DNA from: Desulfobacteraceae bacterium
GTDB taxonomy: Bacteria; Desulfobacterota; DSM-4660; Desulfatiglandales; Desulfatiglandaceae
NCBI GenBank assembly: GCA_016844935.1
Contig: JAERTK010000163.1
Span: forward strand, 17,842-81,841
Direction: 5' to 3'
Length of the DNA: 64,000 nt
Part shown: positions 34,353 to 42,310 of the stretch, in pieces
Layout of the letters: each line of letters begins with the position of its first letter
Position numbering within the stretch: position 1 is the stretch's first letter
Translations under genes and position numbers: made by a program
Notes under the pieces: generated by a model
What the model saw: the letters and a program-made list of their open reading frames with translations, nothing else
Database searches by the model: none
Told to the model about the DNA's origin: nothing

Positions 34353-35044
34353 TAATTTTTCCTTAAATGTTCAAGTAACACTTTTTGTGGTGGGACGATG
34401 GCCTTTTCAAAATCCCAGTTGGATTTATCGCGGTCACCGGCGCGATTGCTGATGCCTCTGATTTCAGCGGTTCTGCATCCAAACCGATGCCCCGCCAGGG
34501 CCAGGGCATACCCTTCCATATTTTCGGCCACAACGTTGAACTTAGCACCCCTGGCGCGGGCATGGTCTTCATTGGCGGAAACCCCGGCTACCGTAAGGGT
34601 CCTGCCGCAGGTCGCCTTCCCAATATGCATGGCGTGACACAGCAAAAGGGAAGAAGATCCTCTATCCAGGGGAATTTCCTGCATAACGCCCGGCAGGTTC
34701 ATCCGGCGGGTATCACCAATACCGGCGCCCGACACCACGCCCAGTTCTGACAGGATCTCTGTTTCTGCTACCACCATATCCCCCGGCGCCAGCCCGGAAT
34801 CGGGCAATGACCCGGCGGAGCCCACCATCACCATAAAATCCGGTCGAGCCATGCTGCAAAAGGCGCCCAGCGTCGTACAGGCAGAAGCAACGCCCACCCC
34901 TGTGATCCCGAGATTGACAACACAATCCCCCATGGTGCCCGCAAACCACGGAAAACCACCCACACGCCCTTTCAGACAGGCGCCCGTTGCTTCAGACAAC
35001 AGTGCCAGTTCCTCTTCCATTGACGCAACAATCCAAAGGTTCAT
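34349..35044 (-). CDS. mqnB: Futalosine hydrolase
   Basis: A 231-residue nucleosidase of the MTA/SAH nucleosidase fold. It opens LWIVASMEEELALL and contains MVMVGSAGSLPDSGL. The catalytic end is VAENMEGYALA, where the Met-Glu contacts the ribose, followed by GISNRAGDRDKSNWDFEKA, the Asp-containing closing motif. It splits hypoxanthine from futalosine. Because it uses futalosine, it fits the aminofutalosine deaminase in the mqnE operon. It starts one base inside the tetR stop (TAATG), so it is coupled to the regulator. Confidence 0.92.
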   Translation of the reverse strand: MNLWIVASMEEELALLSEATGACLKGRVGGFPWFAGTMGDCVVNLGITGVGVASACTTLGAFCSMARPDFMVMVGSAGSLPDSGLAPGDMVVAETEILSELGVVSGAGIGDTRRMNLPGVMQEIPLDRGSSSLLLCHAMHIGKATCGRTLTVAGVSANEDHARARGAKFNVVAENMEGYALALAGHRFGCRTAEIRGISNRAGDRDKSNWDFEKAIVPPQKVLLEHLRKNY

Positions 35045-35724
35045 TATTTTACCTGTTCCGCCGAAGGCTTTGAGCCGGTCATACCTTGTTTCAGAATGTC
35101 AATGATATCTTTGATCTCCCGGTGTGGATCCATTTGAGGGGCCCGGATGCCACTCCCGTGCTGACCCTGGAACTGCGCGTGATGGGCATGAACAAAACGA
35201 TCCACCACCGCTTCCACCATAAACGCTGAAATTTTCGAGTTCAGATCGGGGCTCAATTCACCTCTGTCAATCCCCTTTTGTATGAGAGACTCTATAAATT
35301 CAAGGGATTCCCCTTGAACTTCCGCAACGATCTCCCGTTTGTAGGGAGAATCCCCGGTGAACACAATGCGGTAATAAATGGCAGCCAGTCCCGGATGGGC
35401 ATGTATGAAATCAAGACCGGCCAGCATGACTTTTTCAAGACGCGTGAAAAAATCCTCCGCCTCACTTTCATCGCGCACTTTTTTTAGATAATCTTTCACC
35501 CGGCCCAGTGCCATCCGGTATACAAACGCAAAAAGGCCCGCTTTGCTCTTGAAATATTTAAAAAGCGCGCCTTTTGAAATACCGGCCGCCTTCACCACCA
35601 CATTCATACTGGCGTTGTTATAGTTTTTGTCCGCGAACTCGTTGATGGCGGCGCTCAGAACCCTTTCCCGCTTCGCTTCATCCAGTTTCAGGAACATCTT
35701 TGTAACCGTGGTTTGAATACCCAT
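35044..35724 (-). CDS. TetR/AcrR-family transcriptional regulator, first gene of the mqnB-mqnD operon
   Basis: A 226-residue regulator with a TetR-type helix-turn-helix (KRERVLSAAINEFADKNY, then VVVKAAGISKGALFKYFKSK) and a helical ligand domain of about 170 residues. The ATG at 35724 is preferred (GGAAG eight bases upstream) over a TTG at 35739. Coupling to mqnB and mqnD suggests control of menaquinone synthesis, possibly in response to a quinone or lipid ligand. A candidate target is the TGACCA/TGGTCA palindrome at 21973 and 15946, though that exact site is not present in its own promoter. Confidence 0.85.
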   Translation of the reverse strand: MGIQTTVTKMFLKLDEAKRERVLSAAINEFADKNYNNASMNVVVKAAGISKGALFKYFKSKAGLFAFVYRMALGRVKDYLKKVRDESEAEDFFTRLEKVMLAGLDFIHAHPGLAAIYYRIVFTGDSPYKREIVAEVQGESLEFIESLIQKGIDRGELSPDLNSKISAFMVEAVVDRFVHAHHAQFQGQHGSGIRAPQMDPHREIKDIIDILKQGMTGSKPSAEQVK

Positions 35725-35805
35725 TCGTGACACTTCCAAAAAAGCTAAGAACGATTATTACCATTTTTCATGTGGTTAACATAATTCATCACTTTCATCA
35801 AGAAT

Positions 35806-35817
35806 TCACCCCGGTGA
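35806..35817. promoter_or_regulatory. Palindrome TCACC-CC-GGTGA in the tetR upstream region
   Basis: A perfect 5-bp-arm palindrome with a two-base centre, directly followed by TAATATT, which could be a -10 box for the plus strand. Possible operator of the tetR gene or of the divergent small gene at 35960. Short enough to be chance. Confidence 0.3.
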
Positions 35818-35959
35818 TAATATTCCGAGGAGAGTCGTCTAAGGTATCTCCCGGTACTGAAAAATCGATCATGTGCTTGATTAAATGATTGATTTATGAT
35901 AGGAAAAGCATATTTGAAAGCGCTTTATGACCTTAGCCGGATTTTACAGGAGATCCCAA

Positions 35960-36277
35960 ATGGCAAATAAGGACCAGAAAGAGTGGTACAAAAAGTTTTA
36001 TGAGGGAACATTTCTGGTTAAAGGCTGGAAATCCCGCATCAACGATATTCTGAGAGGCGTTTCACCCGAGGACAAAGGTGAAATGGGCGAACTTTTGGAA
36101 ACCCTCGGGAAAAAGATCGGAATGGAGTGGGCCAAGGACAATGCTGTTCGGAAGATCGACACTGCCCAACTTCAACAGTGGGGCAAGGACCTTCAAGACG
36201 CCAGCAAAAAAGGCCCTGAAGCGCTGGCTGGCCGGATTCAGAAACTGAATGCGGAAGTGGATAAAAAACTTGCCTGA
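35960..36277 (+). CDS. Small helical protein of unknown function
   Basis: A 105-residue hydrophilic, predicted all-helical protein (KEWYKKFYEGTFLVKGWKSR; GEMGELLETLGKKIGMEWAK; AGRIQKLNAEVDKKLA). AGGAGA at 35949-35954 supports ATG 35960; an in-frame upstream start at 35927 is less likely. No family recognised. It is rich in Lys and lacks Cys and transmembrane segments. It lies at the head of a region with a UbiB-like protein, lipase, phasin and PhaR regulator, so a granule-surface or membrane-lipid role is possible but unproven. Confidence 0.6.
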   Translation: MANKDQKEWYKKFYEGTFLVKGWKSRINDILRGVSPEDKGEMGELLETLGKKIGMEWAKDNAVRKIDTAQLQQWGKDLQDASKKGPEALAGRIQKLNAEVDKKLA

Positions 36278-36327
36278 TGAGAACCTGCAGGCGCGGCTCT
36301 CCCCCGCACCCGGCCCTTAAGACGTCA

Positions 36328-36355
36328 TTGACAAAATGACGCCATGCGTTATATT
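36328..36355 (+). promoter_or_regulatory. Promoter with embedded near-palindrome, upstream of the UbiB-like gene
   Basis: TTGACA (36328-36333), a 16-base spacer and TATATT (36350-36355). The spacer carries TGACGC-CAT-GCGTTA (36337-36351), a near-palindrome. The same promoter with the same spacer start and arms recurs at 39187-39214 in front of the phasin gene. The regulator PhaR encoded at 40002 is a natural candidate. Confidence 0.6.
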
Positions 36356-36391
36356 CCAAGCTGAACTTAAACCCTTGATAAAATAATCTTG

Positions 36392-38194
36392 ATGAAAACA
36401 GAACAAAATCACAACAAACACCCGGAAAAGCCTGTCTCCACCCCCGATTCCCGCAAGAAAAACAATCCAGCCCATGAGCCCCATGATGCCGTAATGACAA
36501 ATGAAGTGATCATGCTGGCATTGATGGGTATAAAAAAACCCCATAAGGGTCGAAAAGCAACCCTCCCGAGGATGCGACAGCGGGCCATGAAGCTGCTTAA
36601 GGAAGCCAAATCCGGGGGAATGCTGGAAGACCTGGTTCGACAGGTGGTCCTGTCCACTGGAATCGAGTCTTTCCTGCCCCTGCGTTATGCCAAATATCAG
36701 CCGGTGGTGAGGGAGGGCATGGTTTTCATGATGTCATCCATGCCCCTCTCGCGACTGGCCCCTAAAATTGTCGATCAACTGCTTCTCCCTGAAAACGCCT
36801 CATTCGGTAAACGTCTTTTTACGTTGATCAAAGACATGCCCACGCTCCAGAAACTGGGGCAGATCATCTGCCGAAGTCCGGGGCTGGAACCGGCCTTTAA
36901 AAATGAACTCATTGATCTGGAAGACAACATTCAGACGCTTTCCTACGCCCGAATTCGTCCTTCCCTCTTGAAGGAGATTGCCAAACATCCTCCCGATTCG
37001 ATCACACCTGAAAACCGCATCCTGGCAGAGGCATCGGTCTGCGCAGTGGTGCCGGCACAGATCACTTCAGACAAGGGCAAAAAGACATCTGATGCCGTAT
37101 TGAAAATCGTCAAACCAAAAGTCAGGAAAAACATGGCCGCGGACCTGGTCCTTCTGGATCAACTCATGGTCTTCCTGGACCGCAATAAAGCTGCCTGGGA
37201 CCTGGGGGATTTCAATTTCAGCGCCACCCTTGCCCAGGTGGGCACCATTTTGGCCAATGAGATAAACCTCGAATCCGAGCAGAAGAATCTTGATCGGATG
37301 GGTTTTCATTTCAAAAACAACAAGACGGTCGTGGTCCCTGAAAAACTTGCCGTATCCACCCCCGGCATGACCGTCATGAGCCGGGTGGAAGGTAGAAAAA
37401 TTACGGATGTGGCCGGTCTCAGGAAAAAAGAGCGCCGAAAACTGGCGGGTGCACTGGCAAAGACGTGCATCCTGCGCCCCATTCAGGATATTCGGGAGGG
37501 GGGGCTTTTCCACGGAGATCCGCACGCCGGGAACATCGCCTACACATTTAAAAAAGGCCGTCCCCGCCTCATCTTTTACGACTGGGGGATGCTCGGGCAT
37601 TTGAATAAGCTTGAACGATTTGCCATGATCCTGCTCACCCTTGGACTCATGACGAACAGTTCAAATCTGGTCTTCTATACGGCCGACATCATCACAAAGG
37701 GACAGCTTTCCACCCGTACCCCCATGCGTAAGGCCGCCAAGCGCATCATCGCCGAAGGGATTCAGATGCAGGGTCAGGGAACCAGCGGAATGCTCTCTGC
37801 CATCGAATACCTCTTTGAAAAATTCACCCATGAGGGGGTGGTTTTCTCAGCGGATCTCATGATGTACGAAAAGGCCATGGTTACCCTGAGAGGGGTGCTT
37901 TCAGACGTGGATCCCACCTTCAACCGGGATGCTTACATGACCTGGGCCGCCGTTACATCCCTGGTGGATGATGCAATTCGTTTCCGTCTCCTGAAGCTTT
38001 TCCTGAAAGAGGCCTGGTCACTCTATCATCACAGCCTGGTGCTTTTCCTGGATATGCAAAAGGTGGTATTCTGGTTTCTAAAAGACCTGGCGCGGGTCTC
38101 CCTGAAATCCCCCCACGTGTTTTCCAACATACCGGCGCCGGTTTACAGTTCCCTCGATGGCATTCACAGGTCATTTCCCCCTTCGAGACTCTAA
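36392..38194 (+). CDS. ABC1/UbiB/AarF-family kinase-like protein
   Basis: A 600-residue protein of the UbiB/ABC1 atypical kinase family. Recognisable parts: KGKKTSDAVLKIVKPKVRKN (the VKIQ/VKVQRP-like Lys region), the catalytic loop GGLFHGDPHAGNIAYT (D-x-H-x-x-N), and FYDWGMLGHL (DFG-like). The family loop for ATP is present but the Ala-rich segment is weak. Such proteins act with quinone or isoprenoid lipids at the membrane. No strong ribosome site lies before the ATG. It shares a promoter motif with the phasin gene and ends four bases inside the convergent lipase gene. Confidence 0.8.
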   Translation: MKTEQNHNKHPEKPVSTPDSRKKNNPAHEPHDAVMTNEVIMLALMGIKKPHKGRKATLPRMRQRAMKLLKEAKSGGMLEDLVRQVVLSTGIESFLPLRYAKYQPVVREGMVFMMSSMPLSRLAPKIVDQLLLPENASFGKRLFTLIKDMPTLQKLGQIICRSPGLEPAFKNELIDLEDNIQTLSYARIRPSLLKEIAKHPPDSITPENRILAEASVCAVVPAQITSDKGKKTSDAVLKIVKPKVRKNMAADLVLLDQLMVFLDRNKAAWDLGDFNFSATLAQVGTILANEINLESEQKNLDRMGFHFKNNKTVVVPEKLAVSTPGMTVMSRVEGRKITDVAGLRKKERRKLAGALAKTCILRPIQDIREGGLFHGDPHAGNIAYTFKKGRPRLIFYDWGMLGHLNKLERFAMILLTLGLMTNSSNLVFYTADIITKGQLSTRTPMRKAAKRIIAEGIQMQGQGTSGMLSAIEYLFEKFTHEGVVFSADLMMYEKAMVTLRGVLSDVDPTFNRDAYMTWAAVTSLVDDAIRFRLLKLFLKEAWSLYHHSLVLFLDMQKVVFWFLKDLARVSLKSPHVFSNIPAPVYSSLDGIHRSFPPSRL

Positions 38195-39078
38195 AAACCT
38201 GCACCCTCCTCCATATACGACAAAACACGCTCGAATGTGGGTCCATGGTATAAACAGGCCACATGGCCCATGGGCACGGTCTGTTCACCTTTCCATCCCG
38301 CAGGCGGCATCAGGGATTCCGCGGGAAGCACCATATTGTCCACCGGGGAATAGAACGCCACGCACGGCAGTTGGGTTGCGGGCTGAAAATTTTGCAATTC
38401 CCCCACAAGAGGTCCCTGATAACAGAGGCTCTTCGCCAATGGACCCAGGCCCACCACCGCCATTTTGCTCCCCTTGAAGGGCGATACCAGGGTAATCACC
38501 CGTCGAATCCGGGAAGAAGAGGATCCGTCCAGATTACCCGCGTAGGTCTTGGCCAGAAGCCCGCCGAGGCTGTGCCCCACCATCACCACATCTCCACCGG
38601 GGAAATCCCTTTCAACCTGTTTCATCCATGTTTCAAATTTTTCGTAAATACCCCAGAAGGTAGTGTTCCGACTGCTGTAGGAAAAAGCATAAATTCGGTT
38701 GTATCCTTTGCGCTTGAGCCGCCAGCGATAATAGGTCCATGCGCTGGCATTGTGATAGATGCCGTGAATCAGAACCACGGTCGTATGGACTCTGATGTCG
38801 GTTTGGGGATGGATTGGGGTAAGGCGTCTTATGCGATCGTGATCCGGCTTCCACAATCTTTTCACAAACCCCAGCGGAAAAAGGCACACCACCAGGATAT
38901 TGCTGCAGGTACTGGACAAAATTCCCCTGAACAACCACACAAACGGCTTGCCGTTTGACTGCCGATCCAGCGTCATACCATAGGAGGAATTGGCGGCCTC
39001 ATACCAGAAAATCAGGTAGGTGAACACCGGTAAAACCAAAAAAACAACGATCAGAACGAGAAGAATCAAGTTCCACAT
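38191..39078 (-). CDS. Membrane-anchored alpha/beta hydrolase (lipase-like)
   Basis: A 295-residue serine hydrolase. The first 25 residues form a hydrophobic anchor (LILLVLIVVFLVLPVFTYLI). A second hydrophobic stretch lies near 50-70. The catalytic domain has VVLIHGIYHNASAWTYYRW, the nucleophile GHSLGGLLAKT (Ser near 167) and a late GHVACLY His, similar to PGAP1/triacylglycerol-lipase-like hydrolases. It may hydrolyse lipids or polyester oligomers. It is convergent with the UbiB-like gene (4-base overlap) and divergent from the phasin gene, linking it to lipid storage by context only. Confidence 0.78.
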   Translation of the reverse strand: MWNLILLVLIVVFLVLPVFTYLIFWYEAANSSYGMTLDRQSNGKPFVWLFRGILSSTCSNILVVCLFPLGFVKRLWKPDHDRIRRLTPIHPQTDIRVHTTVVLIHGIYHNASAWTYYRWRLKRKGYNRIYAFSYSSRNTTFWGIYEKFETWMKQVERDFPGGDVVMVGHSLGGLLAKTYAGNLDGSSSSRIRRVITLVSPFKGSKMAVVGLGPLAKSLCYQGPLVGELQNFQPATQLPCVAFYSPVDNMVLPAESLMPPAGWKGEQTVPMGHVACLYHGPTFERVLSYMEEGAGF

Positions 39079-39186
39079 AAGGGTTTCTCATCACGTCTTA
39101 TAAAGTATTTACAATTGCTTAACTCTATTTCAAAAAATACAGCCAGAAGTACCGGGAAAAGATTCAAGAAAAAAATCACATAACCC

Positions 39187-39214
39187 TTGACAAAATGACG
39201 CACCGCGTTATATT
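39187..39214 (+). promoter_or_regulatory. Promoter with embedded near-palindrome, upstream of the phasin gene
   Basis: TTGACA (39187-39192), a 16-base spacer and TATATT (39209-39214). The spacer has TGACGC-ACC-GCGTTA (39196-39210). Matches the promoter at 36328-36355 base for base except for the few bases between the arms. Confidence 0.65.
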
Positions 39215-39286
39215 TATGGCCAACACCACATGGGAATAAGAAAAAAAACGAACACCATGGAAATATTTTTCAGGAGGAATTTAAAG

Positions 39287-39895
39287 ATGGCCACAAAAAA
39301 GCAGACTACCAAAGCAAAAGCCAAAAAAACAGAGAAAAAGACTGAATCCAATTTTCACGCGATCCGCTCCCTCCACAAAACCAGGGAAAACTGGGTCGAC
39401 ACAGCTAAAGACTACAACGAAAAGTACATCACAAAACCCTTTGAAAGCGGCAAAGATTTTGTCGTGGACATGAAAAACGAACCCAAAAAGACCTTTGGCG
39501 ATATTTTTGATAATGGCAAAAGTTTTGTGGAAGATGCCAAAAAAGACCCGAAGAAGGTATGGACCGATCTGGTGGAGGGCAGCAAGGATCTGGCTCAGGA
39601 CACCAGCGAAGATTTTTTCAAGGCAGTGGAAACCATCCTTGACGGCGGCAAGGATTTTTATGCCGGCATGGAAAAAGACACCCGTAAAGCACTGGATGAT
39701 ATGCTTGATCGCGGCAAAAAATTCACCGACCAGATTCCCGGCAAAGAAACCGTGGAAAAAGGGATATCCAGGAGCCTTGAGTCCATTCCCGACCGCCTGA
39801 ACCTGCCCAGCAAAAAGGACATGGACAAGCTTGCAAAAACCGTTCGCACCCTGAATACCAAACTCAACACCCTGAGCAAGCAATGTGCCGCCTGA
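39287..39895 (+). CDS. Phasin-like granule protein with 22-residue repeats
   Basis: A 202-residue Lys- and Asp-rich protein lacking Trp-rich or membrane segments. An Ala/Lys/Thr-rich leader (1-25) is followed by about five copies of a 22-residue repeat. These align as FESGKDFVVDMKNEPKKT, FDNGKSFVEDAKKDPKKV, VEGSKDLAQDTSEDFFKA, LDGGKDFYAGMEKDTRKA and LDRGKKFTDQ. A coiled C-terminal segment follows. Repeats of 2 x 11 residues form amphipathic helices that lie on lipid surfaces, as in phasins and apolipoproteins. AGGAGG at 39272-39277 supports the start. The adjacent phaR-type gene supports a polyhydroxyalkanoate granule role. Confidence 0.7.
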   Translation: MATKKQTTKAKAKKTEKKTESNFHAIRSLHKTRENWVDTAKDYNEKYITKPFESGKDFVVDMKNEPKKTFGDIFDNGKSFVEDAKKDPKKVWTDLVEGSKDLAQDTSEDFFKAVETILDGGKDFYAGMEKDTRKALDDMLDRGKKFTDQIPGKETVEKGISRSLESIPDRLNLPSKKDMDKLAKTVRTLNTKLNTLSKQCAA

Positions 39896-39910
39896 TACCC
39901 CTCCCAAATT

Positions 39911-39940
39911 CCAGGCCGACGCTTTAAGAGCTCGGCCTGG
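39911..39940 (+). terminator. Strong hairpin between the phasin and phaR genes
   Basis: CCAGGCCGA (39911-39919) pairs perfectly with TCGGCCTGG (39932-39940) around a 12-base loop. It is followed by A/T-rich sequence rather than a clean T-run, so it may be a terminator, an attenuator or an mRNA-stabilising element that sets a higher phasin than regulator level. Confidence 0.5.
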
Positions 39941-40001
39941 AAACGGTAAATTAAAAATTTCATGAATATCCCTGAACACTCAGTGAACCCCGGAGGCAAC
40001 C

Positions 40002-40697
40002 ATGCACAAAATCAAACGATACGCAAATCGTAAATTGTACGACACCAAAACCAAGAAATACATCACCCTTGACAAAATCGCAAAGCTTCTCAAAGCGGGC
40101 GAAGAGGTATCGGTTCTGGACAATAAAACCGGGGAAGACATCACGGCTGCCACGGTTTCCCAAATCCTTGCGCGATCCAAAAGAACGCAGACAGATAATG
40201 GCGCATCGAACGTCATGATTCAGCTCCTTCGAAAAGGCCCGGGTACCCTGGTAGACTATGGAAGAAAATATATCTCATTGTGGGACCGGGCACTGACCAT
40301 GGCCGATGAAGAGATCGACAGACTCGTGGAAAGGCTCGTTAATGAAAAAGAAATCACCCCCAGCGAGGGCAACAGGCTCAAAAAAGATATGTTGAACCGT
40401 GCCGAGGACCTGAAGAGATGGATTGCGGAAAAAACCGATCAGCGGGTCAATGAGGCCCTTGATCTCATGAACCTGGCCAGCCGGGAACAAGTTTTTCAGC
40501 TCACGGAAAAGATCGACAAACTGACCCGGAAAGTACAAAATCTGGAAAAAAAGCTGGCCAAAAAAGCCAAGGAAGAGGCCGCCCGAAAAGCGGCCGAGCG
40601 CCGCGCACAAGAACCCAGGGCAAAGGTGATTCCCATGCCAACAAACGACGTCACACCGGCAGACCCGCCTGAAAACCAAGGGGCGGAAACCCTGTAG
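40002..40697 (+). CDS. phaR: Polyhydroxyalkanoate synthesis regulator (PhaR-like)
   Basis: A 231-residue protein. Residues 1-60 match the PHB/PHA accumulation regulator DNA-binding domain (KIKRYANRKLYDTKTKKYIT, LDKIAKLLKAGEEVSVLDNK). A long coiled-coil follows, ending in an Ala/Lys/Glu-rich tail. In other bacteria PhaR represses phasin genes and leaves DNA when it binds nascent granules. The palindrome-bearing promoters at 36328 and 39187 are candidate targets. It lies directly after the phasin gene. No PHA synthase gene is in the window. Confidence 0.85.
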   Translation: MHKIKRYANRKLYDTKTKKYITLDKIAKLLKAGEEVSVLDNKTGEDITAATVSQILARSKRTQTDNGASNVMIQLLRKGPGTLVDYGRKYISLWDRALTMADEEIDRLVERLVNEKEITPSEGNRLKKDMLNRAEDLKRWIAEKTDQRVNEALDLMNLASREQVFQLTEKIDKLTRKVQNLEKKLAKKAKEEAARKAAERRAQEPRAKVIPMPTNDVTPADPPENQGAETL

Positions 40698-40738
40698 CCT
40701 TCAACAACACCCTATCACCCAGAAGGAGGGTTATCATT

Positions 40739-42310
40739 TTAGCCGGCGGTTTCTTTCAGGACGGCTTTCGGAGGTTGAAGGAAGAGAACGAGGAGAGCCC
40801 CAACGGCCGGGATCAGCGCAAGGTATCCCAGGGTCGTTCGAAAGGCTAAAGCGTTGGCATTGGCATGGACCCACCGCGCCATCAACACCCTGGCCTGTTT
40901 TTTCCCGGCAGCCGGATGGCTGCCGCGTTCTGCAAAATGGTTTTCCATTCGCTCGTAAGTTTCGCTCACCGTCGGGCGGTTGTAGGTGATGTCAAGTCTC
41001 AGCCGGTCGAAATGAAAATCCGTCGACTGGGCCATCACCGCCAGCAGCAAAGCACCGATTGCAAATGCCGGAAGGGTCCGCATGATGTTGAAGACCCCCG
41101 CGGCATCAGCGAGCCGGGAAGACTCAAGTCCGTAAAATATCGTCAACATGGCCGGTCCCACGACGAAACCGGCTCCGGCAGCCCACAGGACAAAGGCGAT
41201 CGCCAGCTGGATCTTGCTCCAGTACAGATCCACATGGACGGCCATATATCCGGTCATGATGGCCATGGCCGCCATACCGGCAAACATGCGTGTCCTTCGG
41301 TTACAATCCCTTCCCCAGTGGGCCCCCATGAGCATGGTGCTCAGCATACCCACAAATCCCGGTAGAAAAACCAATGCACCCTGCCACCACTGATAGCCTC
41401 GCAGATTGATCATGTAGTTCGAAAGAAACCCCACCAGAAGATAAAGATTGACCGCAAAAAGGGCCTTGACCGCAAGCCCCAGGCCGAAGTTTCGCACAGA
41501 AAGATGCTTGAGGTTTATGAGTGGATTTCGGGCCAGGACACCCCACAAAACGAATCCTGCAAAAACCACTGAAAATGCCATAAACCAGCAGGCAAAAAAG
41601 GGTGAGCAAAACCACCCCCAGTATTGACCCATGACCACCACAACCATCATGGTCAACACCCAGCCTTCGAAGAGCAGGAAGCCCATCGGATCAAATGGTT
41701 TGGGTGCAGCGGAGGGTCTGGTAAACCGGAGAGGTATTTGGCAACCCAAAAGTAAAACCAGGCCGCCCAAAGGAAAGATGATCAGAAAGAGGCTTCGCCA
41801 CGACATGAAATGGACCAGAAATCCCCCAAGTGCAGATCCCATCAAGGCACCCAGGTATAAACCGATCCCATAAACAGCCATTGCCAGTTCATGATCCGTC
41901 GGAAATTGGTGCCATATGAGCACCATGGCCGCAGAAATCACAAGCCCCGTGCCATATCCGGACAAAAGCCGCAGGGGAACCATCTGAAGCGTATCATTCA
42001 CCAGGCCACAAGAACCGCCTGCCACCACGAATAGCAGTAAAGCAGAAAAATAACACCCGTAAAGGCCCAATCGCCCGCTCCAGAAACCGGTCATGGCCAT
42101 CCCCGTTGCCGCGCCGAATAGATAACTTCCGATAATCCAGTAAATACGGTAATGGTCGCTGTCCATGGCATCGATGATATCTGCTTTCGGCAGATCGAGC
42201 ATGGTGGCGTGAAGCGCCGTCAGAATCACGCCGGGAAGCACAGCCGCCACAAACTTCCAGCGATCTTCATCAAGGTGCAGGTCATGCCCGGCAAGTTTAG
42301 CGGTTCTCAT
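40739..42310 (-). CDS. MFS efflux transporter (DHA2/EmrB-like)
   Basis: A 523-residue inner-membrane transporter with about 14 hydrophobic segments, the DHA2 count. The early loop GMAMTGFWSGRLGLYGCY corresponds to the family motif between helices 2 and 3. It starts overlapping the stop of the upstream HlyD-type adaptor by four bases, and a TolC-like gene precedes that, so the three form an inner-membrane to outer-membrane exporter of EmrAB-TolC type for hydrophobic or toxic compounds. Convergent with phaR. Confidence 0.87.
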   Translation of the reverse strand: MRTAKLAGHDLHLDEDRWKFVAAVLPGVILTALHATMLDLPKADIIDAMDSDHYRIYWIIGSYLFGAATGMAMTGFWSGRLGLYGCYFSALLLFVVAGGSCGLVNDTLQMVPLRLLSGYGTGLVISAAMVLIWHQFPTDHELAMAVYGIGLYLGALMGSALGGFLVHFMSWRSLFLIIFPLGGLVLLLGCQIPLRFTRPSAAPKPFDPMGFLLFEGWVLTMMVVVVMGQYWGWFCSPFFACWFMAFSVVFAGFVLWGVLARNPLINLKHLSVRNFGLGLAVKALFAVNLYLLVGFLSNYMINLRGYQWWQGALVFLPGFVGMLSTMLMGAHWGRDCNRRTRMFAGMAAMAIMTGYMAVHVDLYWSKIQLAIAFVLWAAGAGFVVGPAMLTIFYGLESSRLADAAGVFNIMRTLPAFAIGALLLAVMAQSTDFHFDRLRLDITYNRPTVSETYERMENHFAERGSHPAAGKKQARVLMARWVHANANALAFRTTLGYLALIPAVGALLVLFLQPPKAVLKETAG

